Below the pieces are notes generated by a model. The model ran no database searches. It was given only the letters and a program-made list of their open reading frames with translations, and was not told the DNA's origin. Positions 1 to 4,863 of a stretch of 5,987 nucleotides of DNA are shown in pieces (position 1 is the first letter of the stretch; every line of letters begins with the position of its first letter). Both the position numbers and the translations under genes were made by a program. Source of the DNA: an uncultured Oscillospiraceae bacterium (GTDB lineage Bacteria; Bacillota; Clostridia; Oscillospirales; Oscillospiraceae); assembly GCA_934572365.1 (NCBI GenBank), contig CAKTKX010000088.1, positions 1 to 5,987 on the forward strand, in the 5' to 3' direction.

Positions 1-240
1 GAGGCGGCGGACGTGGTGTTCATGACCTCCGACGTGGCGGCGGTGCCTCAGGCGCTCCGCATTTCCAGACAGACCGCCCGGATTGCGTGGCAGAATGTGG
101 TGTTCGCTCTGGCGGTGAAGCTGGCCGTCATGATCCTCGGCCTGTGCGGCTATGCCTCCATGTGGCTGGCGGTGATCGCCGATTCCGGCGTGGCCATGTT
201 GTGCGTCCTGAATTCCATTCGTATCCTGTACAAGAAGTAA
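1..240 (+). CDS. Zinc/cadmium-type P1B ATPase, C-terminal fragment
   Basis: This is the 3' end of a heavy-metal-transporting P-type ATPase, an inner-membrane pump that exports divalent metals at the cost of ATP. The gene starts before the window and 79 residues are visible. The fragment opens with EAADVVFMTSD, the end of the ATP-hydrolysis domain after the hinge, followed by the basic segment RISRQTARIAWQN that leads into the last two membrane helices. Counting from the first residue here, Lys40 (in FALAVKL) and Asp61 (in AVIADSG) are 21 residues apart, the same spacing as the Lys693 and Asp714 metal-site pair of E. coli ZntA. That favours the Zn/Cd/Pb (P1B-2) subgroup. The reading frame is open from base 1 to a TAA stop. 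The metal-binding N terminus, the CPC motif and the DKTG phosphorylation site are outside the window, so the exact metal cannot be assigned. It is followed by a hairpin and appears unlinked to the sugar locus downstream. Confidence 0.88.
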   Translation, partial: EAADVVFMTSDVAAVPQALRISRQTARIAWQNVVFALAVKLAVMILGLCGYASMWLAVIADSGVAMLCVLNSIRILYKK

Positions 241-248
241 AATCCACA

Positions 249-275
249 GCGCCGTCACCCCAAAGGTGGCGGCGC
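249..275 (+). terminator. Hairpin after the ATPase gene, possible weak terminator
   Basis: An 11-bp stem (GCGCCGTCACC, 249-259, with GGTGGCGGCGC, 265-275) closes a 5-base CCAAA loop and contains one G-U pair. It begins 8 bases after the ATPase stop codon, where a terminator would be expected. There is no T-run after the stem (the following bases are CGCCTGTAAATC), so it is not a canonical intrinsic terminator. It may instead act with Rho or protect the 3' end of the mRNA. Confidence 0.5.
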
Positions 276-389
276 CGCCTGTAAATCGAGGGAAACTGCC
301 GCAAATTCCGGGGCAGCCGAAATAATCACCAAAACAGCATACCAAAAATTGTTGAATATGCAGAACTTTCAAAAAAGCGAAAATTTCAG

Positions 390-418
390 TTGCACTTTTA
401 GACAATGTGCGCTATGAT
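390..418 (+). promoter_or_regulatory. Sigma-A-type promoter of the sugar transporter operon
   Basis: A -35 box TTGCAC (390-395; 4 of 6 to TTGACA) and a -10 box TATGAT (413-418; 5 of 6 to TATAAT) are separated by 17 bp, the optimal spacing. The sequence upstream is rich in A and T (about 339-389), which suits a strong promoter. Transcription would be expected to start near 424-427, giving a leader of about 70 bases before the ATG at 494. The operator-like repeat sits directly on that start. The boxes were read by eye and no start-site data are available. Confidence 0.75.
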
Positions 419-425
419 GTTGGCA

Positions 426-449
426 TGGAAACGTTGGAATCGTTTCCAA
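426..449 (+). promoter_or_regulatory. LacI-family operator (composite, cre-like) at the transcription start
   Basis: Perfect 8-bp inverted arms TGGAAACG (426-433) and CGTTTCCA (441-448) are separated by 7 bp. Within this, TTGGAATCGTTTCCAA (434-449) is a 16-bp near-palindrome with one mismatched pair and a central CG. That is the classic LacI-family operator form, in which the hinge helix inserts at the CpG step. TGGAAACG (426-433) and TGGAATCG (435-442) are also direct repeats 9 bp apart, so two overlapping sites are possible. The element covers the predicted transcription start, a position that normally blocks initiation. The likely ligand is the LacI-type protein encoded at 3740-4750. The core at 435-448 also matches the CcpA cre consensus TGWAARCGYTWWCA at 11 of 14 positions, so catabolite control cannot be excluded. 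Confidence 0.75.
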
Positions 450-456
450 ACCACCA

Positions 457-471
457 TCCGGCTCTGCCGGA
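457..471 (+). other. Small hairpin in the 5' leader of the transporter mRNA
   Basis: A perfect 6-bp stem TCCGGC / GCCGGA closes a 3-base TCT loop. It lies between the operator and the ribosome site (AGGAGG, 480-485), leaving the ribosome site free. A short GC-rich stem near the 5' end of a highly expressed mRNA may protect it from decay, but it could also be chance. Confidence 0.4.
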
Positions 472-493
472 ACGATAATAGGAGGAAACACGA

Positions 494-1831
494 ATGAAAA
501 AGCTGATTGCATTGCTGCTGGCTGTTGTCATGGTAATGGGTCTGGCCGCCTGCGGCTCCAAGACCACTACCGAGACCAAGGCTCCCACCGAAGCCAAGGT
601 TGACACTCCCGCCACCGAGGCCAAGACCGACGCGCCCGCCGCTGCCGGCTCCGTCTACTACCTGAACTTCAAGCCCGAGCAGGATGAGGCCTGGCAGAAG
701 TTGGCCGCTGAGTACACCGCTCAGACCGGCGTGCCTGTCACCGTTCTTACTGCCGCTTCCGGCACCTACGAGGAAACCCTGATGGCCGAGATGGGCAAGA
801 CCGAAGCTCCCACCATGTTCCAGGTCAACGGCCCTGTGGGTCTGGCCAACTGGGCTGACTACTGCTACGATCTGTCCGGCTCCGACCTGTACAGCCACCT
901 GACTTCCGACGGCTTTGCTCTGAAGGATGGCGACGCCGTTCTGGGCATTGCTTACGTCGTCGAGTCCTATGGCCTTATCACCAACAAGACCCTGCTGGAG
1001 AAAGCCGGTTACACGGTTGATGATATCAACTCTTTTGATACCCTGAAGAAAGTTGCCGAAGACATCACTGCCCGCAGCGGTGAGCTGGGCTTTGCCGCCT
1101 TCACCTCCGCCGGTATGGACGGCTCCTCCGACTGGAGATTCAAGACCCATCTGGCCAACCTGCCTATCTACTTCGAGTATCAGGCGGACGGCATCGGCAC
1201 CACCACCGAGATCAAGGGCACCTATCTGGACAACTACCGCAACATCTGGGACCTGTACATCAACAACTCTACCTGTGCCCCCGCTGAGCTGTCTGCCAAG
1301 ACCGGCGACGACAGCCGCAACGAGTTCCTGGAGGGCAAGGCCGTCTTCTATCAGAACGGCTCCTGGGAATACGGCTCCCTGTCCGCTGTCTACTCCGACG
1401 ACGAGCTGGCTATGATCCCCATCTACATCGGTGTGGGCGACGAAGCCAAGCAGGGCCTGTGCACCGGTACTGAGAACTACTGGTGTGTCAACAAGGATGC
1501 TTCCGAGGAAGACATCGCCGCTACCCTGGCGTTCATGAACTGGTGTGTCACCGATGGCGCCGAGGCCATGGCAAACGACATGGGCTTCGTTATCCCCTTC
1601 GACACTGCTGTTGAGTCCACCAACCTGTTCGTCAAGCAGGATGTTGCTTACACCGCCGAGGGCAAGACCCCTGTGTCTTGGAACTTCCCCACCATGCCTT
1701 CCGAGGAGTGGAAGAACGTTCTGGGATCCGCGCTGACCGCCTACGCTGCCGATCAGACCGATGCCAACTGGGATGCCGTTGTCTCCGCTTTTGTGGACAA
1801 CTGGGCTGCCGAGTACAAGCTGCAGGGCTGA
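494..1831 (+). CDS. Carbohydrate ABC transporter solute-binding lipoprotein (CUT1)
   Basis: This is the extracellular sugar-capturing lipoprotein of a CUT1-type importer, 445 residues, a normal length for family 1 solute-binding proteins. Residues 1-20 are a lipoprotein signal: MKK, a hydrophobic core, then the lipobox L17-A18-A19-C20, so Cys20 should be lipidated and anchor the protein outside the membrane. Residues about 22-52 form a Thr/Ala/Lys/Glu/Pro-rich flexible tether. The folded domain begins near VYYLNF (54-59), followed by a helix EAWQKLAAEYTAQTGVPV (65-82). The C-terminal lobe carries the family pattern FLEGKAVFYQNGSWE (278-292). Aromatic residues are plentiful, as expected in a sugar cleft. 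The start is fixed by AGGAGG at 480-485, 8 bases upstream. It is the first gene of the operon, behind a strong promoter and operator. Its heavy use of preferred codons (CTG, GCC, ACC) fits high expression. Maltodextrin or another alpha-glucan is the likely ligand, inferred from the nearby malQ and not readable from the protein itself. Confidence 0.93.
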   Translation: MKKLIALLLAVVMVMGLAACGSKTTTETKAPTEAKVDTPATEAKTDAPAAAGSVYYLNFKPEQDEAWQKLAAEYTAQTGVPVTVLTAASGTYEETLMAEMGKTEAPTMFQVNGPVGLANWADYCYDLSGSDLYSHLTSDGFALKDGDAVLGIAYVVESYGLITNKTLLEKAGYTVDDINSFDTLKKVAEDITARSGELGFAAFTSAGMDGSSDWRFKTHLANLPIYFEYQADGIGTTTEIKGTYLDNYRNIWDLYINNSTCAPAELSAKTGDDSRNEFLEGKAVFYQNGSWEYGSLSAVYSDDELAMIPIYIGVGDEAKQGLCTGTENYWCVNKDASEEDIAATLAFMNWCVTDGAEAMANDMGFVIPFDTAVESTNLFVKQDVAYTAEGKTPVSWNFPTMPSEEWKNVLGSALTAYAADQTDANWDAVVSAFVDNWAAEYKLQG

Positions 1832-1843
1832 TTCTAAATCACA

Positions 1844-1877
1844 AGAGGGTGGGCTTCCTGCCCACCCTCTCCTTTTC
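1844..1877 (+). terminator. Hairpin after the binding-protein gene, partial terminator
   Basis: An 11-bp perfect stem AGAGGGTGGGC (1844-1854) / GCCCACCCTCT (1860-1870) closes a 5-base TTCCT loop and is followed by CCTTTTC. It starts 12 bases after the TGA stop. The stem is strong but the T-run is short, so partial termination or 3'-end protection is likely. Hairpins between the binding-protein gene and the permease genes are a known way to keep the binding protein in excess over the membrane subunits, as in the E. coli malE-malF intergenic region. That role is inferred here. Confidence 0.75.
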
Positions 1878-1892
1878 GGAGTCCTGATGATG

Positions 1893-1928
1893 AAAGGCAG
1901 CCTGCGGAGTCACCGCTGTCTGCCTTTT
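1893..1928 (+). other. Second structured element before the first permease gene
   Basis: AAAGGCAG (1893-1900) pairs with CTGCCTTT (1920-1927). Inside, GCGG (1904-1907) pairs with CCGC (1913-1916) around the loop AGTCA, leaving a 3x3 internal loop. The outer stem ends in TTTT (1925-1928). With the hairpin at 1844-1870 it makes two consecutive stems in a 126-bp gap. It could be a weak terminator/attenuator, an RNase processing or protection site, or a leader that tunes permease translation. No known riboswitch class is recognisable. Confidence 0.5.
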
Positions 1929-1943
1929 GCCATTAAGAGAATT

Positions 1944-1950
1944 AAGGAGG
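1944..1950 (+). promoter_or_regulatory. Ribosome binding site that selects a TTG start
   Basis: AAGGAGG lies 7 bases before TTG at 1958-1960. This optimal spacing supports TTG as the start of the first permease. The first ATG codon in frame is at residue 21 (MIGF), which lies inside the first membrane helix and would remove conserved N-terminal sequence. Confidence 0.85.
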
Positions 1951-1957
1951 AGTTCAC

Positions 1958-2809
1958 TTGGTCAAAGCAACAAAAAAATGGTGGCCGGTTTTCGTGCTGC
2001 CGACATTGCTTGCCTTCATGATCGGCTTTGTGGTGCCATTCCTGGAGGGACTGTATCTGTCGTTCTGCAAGTTTACCACCATCAATAAGGCCACCTGGGT
2101 TGGTATCGGAAACTACATTAACGTGTTTCAGGATTCCCAGTTCTGGTCGTCCCTGGGCTTTACCGCAAGCTTTACTGTAGTATCTACCATCCTGATCAAC
2201 GTGCTGGCCTTTGCCGTGGCGCTGGCGCTGACCAAGGGTATCCTGGGAACCAACCTGTTCCGGACGGTCTACTTTATGCCCAACCTGATTGGCGGCATCG
2301 TCCTGGGCTATATCTGGAACATCCTTATCAACTGCTTCCTGAGCCTGATCGGCAAGCCTTTGCTGGCGCTGAACACCACTGCAGGCTACTGGGGCATGAT
2401 TGTCCTGATGTGCTGGCAGCAGATCGGTTACATGATGATCATCTACATTGCCGGATTGCAGTCCATCCCCGGGGAGCTGATTGAAGCTGCCAAAATCGAC
2501 GGCGCTACTGGCACGCAGACGCTGTTCCGCGTCAAGATCCCCAACGTGATGCCCTCCATAACCATCTGCATGTTCCTGACCCTGACCAATTCCTTCAAGC
2601 TGTTTGACCAGAACCTGGCTCTGACCGGCGGCGACCCCAACCACGCCACCGAAATGCTGGCTCTGAATATCTACAATAACTTCTACGCCCGATCCGGCGC
2701 TGCCTGGAAGGGCATCGGGCAGGCGAAGGCCGTGGTATTCTGCATCATGGTCATTGCAATTTCCATGATCCAGCTTCGACTGACCCGCTCCAAGGAGGTG
2801 CAGCAGTAA
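1958..2809 (+). CDS. Sugar ABC transporter permease, MalF/UgpA type
   Basis: This is one of the two membrane subunits of the CUT1 importer and forms half of the translocation channel. It has 283 residues with six predicted helices, roughly at 11-33, 68-92, 103-130, 144-166, 198-220 and 255-275. The cytoplasmic EAA loop that docks on the ATPase is clear at 176-197: EAAKIDGATG, then VKIPNVMP, with the conserved Gly182. The large periplasmic insertion of E. coli MalF is absent, as is usual in Gram-positive members. The start is TTG, chosen because of the AAGGAGG seven bases upstream and because the protein then begins with a short basic tail (KATKKWW) before helix 1. It follows the binding-protein gene after two hairpins, and its stop overlaps the next start by one base (TAATG), so the two permeases are translationally coupled. 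Sugar specificity cannot be read from the sequence. Confidence 0.94.
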   Translation: MVKATKKWWPVFVLPTLLAFMIGFVVPFLEGLYLSFCKFTTINKATWVGIGNYINVFQDSQFWSSLGFTASFTVVSTILINVLAFAVALALTKGILGTNLFRTVYFMPNLIGGIVLGYIWNILINCFLSLIGKPLLALNTTAGYWGMIVLMCWQQIGYMMIIYIAGLQSIPGELIEAAKIDGATGTQTLFRVKIPNVMPSITICMFLTLTNSFKLFDQNLALTGGDPNHATEMLALNIYNNFYARSGAAWKGIGQAKAVVFCIMVIAISMIQLRLTRSKEVQQ

Positions 2810-3651
2810 TGGAAAAGAGAAACACCCTGTTTAACAATATTCTGACAGTAGTCCTGGGAGTGCTGTGTATTGCGTGGATTTATCCCGTGATCATGATCCT
2901 GCTCAATTCGTTAAAGGTCGAGACCGCGATTTCCACCAATACCGTATTCCAGCTGCCCGCTGCCAAGTCCTTTGCAGGACTGGCCAACTATATCAACGCC
3001 GTCAGCTCCAAGGGTTTTGCCTCTGCGTTCGTTACCAGCTTGCTGATCACCGTGACCTCTGTGGCAGCGATTTTGCTGTTCTGCTCGATGTGCGCTTGGT
3101 ATATCACTCGCGTGGAAAACCCGTTTACCAAGCTGTGCTATTTCCTGTTCGTGTTTTCCATGGTGGTTCCCTTCCAGATGCTGATGTTCACTCTGGCGGC
3201 AACCTCCGACCAGCTGAAGCTGAATACCCCCTACAATATCTGGGTGATTTATCTAGGCTTCGGCGCGGGTTTGGCGGTGTTCATGTTCACCGGCTTTATG
3301 AAGTCCATACCTCTGGAAATTGAGGAAGCGGCCATGATCGACGGCTGCAATCCGTTGCAGACCTATTTCCAGATCGTGCTGCCGGTTCTGAAGCCTACCC
3401 TGATTTCCGTGGGCATTTTGGAAACCATGTGGGTATGGAACGACTACCTGCTCCCGTACCTGGTGTTGGATCGGAAAAAGTATACCACTGTCCCCATTTT
3501 GATTCAGTATTTTAAGGGCAGCTACGGCAAGGTGGAAATGGGGCCGATGATGGCCTGCATTATGCTGACCGTTCTCCCCATCGTTATTGTCTATCTGTTC
3601 AGCCAGAAGTATATCATCAAGGGAGTCGTTGCCGGTGCCGTGAAGGGATAA
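2809..3651 (+). CDS. Sugar ABC transporter permease, MalG/UgpE type
   Basis: This is the second membrane subunit, which pairs with the product of the preceding gene to form the channel. It has 280 residues with an N-terminal helix at about 9-33 and five more helices, roughly at 71-96, 107-131, 143-165, 194-216 and 245-266. The EAA loop is at 173-192: EAAMIDGC with Gly179, ending in IVLP. The C terminus KYIIKGVVAGAVKG is the typical MalG-family tail, which in E. coli reaches into the ATPase dimer. The ATG overlaps the upstream stop by one base, and AAGGAGGTG (2792-2800), inside the end of the upstream gene, lies 8 bases before it. No ATPase gene follows, so the importer presumably uses a shared MsmK/MsmX-type ATPase encoded elsewhere, as is common for CUT1 systems in Firmicutes. 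A hairpin and a LacI-type regulator gene come next. Confidence 0.94.
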   Translation: MEKRNTLFNNILTVVLGVLCIAWIYPVIMILLNSLKVETAISTNTVFQLPAAKSFAGLANYINAVSSKGFASAFVTSLLITVTSVAAILLFCSMCAWYITRVENPFTKLCYFLFVFSMVVPFQMLMFTLAATSDQLKLNTPYNIWVIYLGFGAGLAVFMFTGFMKSIPLEIEEAAMIDGCNPLQTYFQIVLPVLKPTLISVGILETMWVWNDYLLPYLVLDRKKYTTVPILIQYFKGSYGKVEMGPMMACIMLTVLPIVIVYLFSQKYIIKGVVAGAVKG

Positions 3652-3672
3652 TCTCTTCTAACTGATTTTATA

Positions 3673-3704
3673 CCCACCGGCCGTATAAACAGCCGGTGGG
3701 CATT
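3673..3704 (+). terminator. Hairpin at the end of the transporter genes
   Basis: CCCACCGGC (3673-3681) pairs perfectly with GCCGGTGGG (3692-3700) around a 10-base loop and is followed by CATTTC. It starts 22 bases after the second permease stop. The T-run is only three bases, so termination is probably incomplete and some transcripts may continue into the regulator gene. I see no convincing separate promoter for the regulator in the 88-bp gap, which makes read-through plausible. Confidence 0.6.
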
Positions 3705-3739
3705 TCAAGGATTCCGAAAAGAGAAAGGAGGCGAACGCC

Positions 3740-4750
3740 ATGACCATCAAAGACCTGGCCGCCAAGACCGGCTATGCCGTCGGCACTGTGTCCCGGGCGC
3801 TGAACAATCATCCCAACGTCAGTGAGCGGGCAAGGCAGGAAATCCTGGAGGCCGCCGCCGAAAGCGGCTTTCAGCTGAACGTCAACGCCAAGCAGCTCAA
3901 GCAGATTCATTCCACCACCATTCTGGTGGTGGTCAAGGGTATCGGCAACGAGCTGTTCGGGGAGATGGTGGAGTCCATCCAGACGCTGATCGCCCATACC
4001 CGCTACCAGCTGGCGGTGGACTATATGGACGAGGATGCAAACGAGGTGCGCAGAGCCGCGCAGCTGTGCCGGGAAAAAAAGCCCCTGGGCATTCTGTTCC
4101 TGGGCGGCAACAACGAGAACTTTATCCGGGATTTCGGGGGCATTGACGTTCCCTGCGTTGTGGTCACCAACGACGCCTCCATGCTGTCCTTTGACAACCT
4201 GTCCAGCGTCTCCACCGACGACCGGGAGGCCGCGTGCAGCGCCGTGGATACGTTGATTCGTCTGGGACATAGCCGCATCGCCATCATCGGCGGCGACCGG
4301 GCCATTTCCGACATCAGCCGCCTGCGCTACGAGGGCTGTATGCAGTCCTTCACGGCACACGGCATTCCCTTCGACCCCAACCGGGACTATCAGGGCGTGC
4401 GCTATTCCTATCAGGCGGGTTATCAGGCAACCAAGGCGCTGCTGGATAAGGGCTGCCGGTTCACCGCGATTTTCGCCACCGCCGACGTGATGGCCATCGG
4501 CGCCATCCGCGCCTTACAGGACAACGGCCTGCGGGTGCCGGAGGACGTGTCGGTCATGGGCGTGGACGGCCTGCCGCTGAGCAGCTTCCTGGTGCCGAGA
4601 CTGGCCACCGTCCGTCAGACCGTTTCCCTGCTGGCAAAGCGCAGCGTGGAAATTCTGCTGGGGAATATCGAGCGCAGCGCGCCCGCCTGCCATGAGACGG
4701 TACCCTTTGAGATTCTCTCCCGGGAGAGCATCCGGGAAATTTCACACTGA
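3740..4750 (+). CDS. LacI-family transcriptional regulator
   Basis: This is a DNA-binding repressor of the LacI/GalR family, 336 residues, a normal family length. Residues 2-22 form the helix-turn-helix (TIKDLAAKTGYAVGTVSRALN) with the hallmark TVSRAL recognition helix. The hinge follows at about 43-54 (GFQLNVNAKQLK); Leu53 matches the residue that intercalates at the central CpG of the operator, while the usual hinge Pro is Leu46. From about residue 58 it has a periplasmic-binding-protein-like sensor domain, with typical segments RLGHSRIAIIGGD, AIFATADVMAIGAIRAL, VPEDVSVMGVDG and PRLATVRQ. AAAGGAGG (3724-3731) lies 8 bases before the ATG. Its position directly after the permease genes, and the CG-centred palindrome on the transporter promoter, make that operator its most likely target, with repression relieved by an imported sugar. 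It may also control malQ downstream. The effector is unknown. Confidence 0.95.
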   Translation: MTIKDLAAKTGYAVGTVSRALNNHPNVSERARQEILEAAAESGFQLNVNAKQLKQIHSTTILVVVKGIGNELFGEMVESIQTLIAHTRYQLAVDYMDEDANEVRRAAQLCREKKPLGILFLGGNNENFIRDFGGIDVPCVVVTNDASMLSFDNLSSVSTDDREAACSAVDTLIRLGHSRIAIIGGDRAISDISRLRYEGCMQSFTAHGIPFDPNRDYQGVRYSYQAGYQATKALLDKGCRFTAIFATADVMAIGAIRALQDNGLRVPEDVSVMGVDGLPLSSFLVPRLATVRQTVSLLAKRSVEILLGNIERSAPACHETVPFEILSRESIREISH

Positions 4751-4755
4751 TAATC

Positions 4756-4792
4756 CATTAAAATGCTCAATTCTGAATTGAGCATTTTAATG
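4756..4792 (+). terminator. Perfect 17-bp inverted repeat, likely bidirectional terminator
   Basis: CATTAAAATGCTCAATT (4756-4772) and its exact reverse complement (4776-4792) flank a 3-base CTG loop. The stem has an A-run on the 5' side and a T-run on the 3' side (AAAATG...CATTTT), so it can work as an intrinsic terminator on either strand. It begins 6 bases after the regulator stop and should separate the regulator from malQ. It is far richer in A and T than the adjacent genes. Confidence 0.85.
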
Positions 4793-4831
4793 AACGATCA
4801 CATATCACAGATGCTGTTTTTCGATAAGAAC

Positions 4832-4845
4832 GTAAAGCGGTATCA
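4832..4845 (+). promoter_or_regulatory. cre-like site before malQ
   Basis: GTAAAGCGGTATCA matches the CcpA catabolite-response consensus TGWAARCGYTWWCA at 11 of 14 positions, including the central CG; the leading TG and one Y position are missing. It ends 3 bases before the malQ ribosome site AAGGAG (4849-4854). It could bind CcpA or a related LacI-family protein, including the one encoded just upstream. Because the consensus is degenerate, this is only a candidate. I found no clear malQ promoter in the gap 4793-4848. Confidence 0.3.
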
Positions 4846-4863
4846 ATTAAGGAGACCATTGCA

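Noticed and set aside
371..389. Possible additional cre site in the A-rich stretch around AAAAAAGCGAAAATTTC
   Set aside because: The two halves around the CG are not symmetrical; it looks like an A-rich upstream promoter region.
398..1150. Long open frame on the minus strand opposite the binding-protein gene
   Set aside because: It mirrors the biased codon use of the real gene, is Gly/Val/Gln-rich without family motifs, and crosses the promoter region.
1884..1895. CTGATGA followed by GAAA, resembling a hammerhead ribozyme core
   Set aside because: There is no room for stem II between the two boxes and no matching stems I and III around a cleavage site.
1910..2644. Minus-strand open frame opposite the first permease gene
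   Set aside because: The + strand encodes a clear permease with an EAA loop; the antisense product is polar low-complexity sequence with no recognisable domain.
3668..4360. Minus-strand open frame opposite the LacI-type regulator gene
   Set aside because: It overlaps a hairpin and a well-supported regulator; no motif or credible ribosome site supports it.
4621..4627. CGTTTCC inside the regulator gene, identical to part of the operator arm
   Set aside because: It has no matching second half and lies in coding sequence, so it is most likely chance.
4818..4846. Possible malQ promoter, TTTTCG and TATCAA 17 bp apart
   Set aside because: The -35 match is poor and the predicted start would fall on the ribosome site, giving almost no leader.
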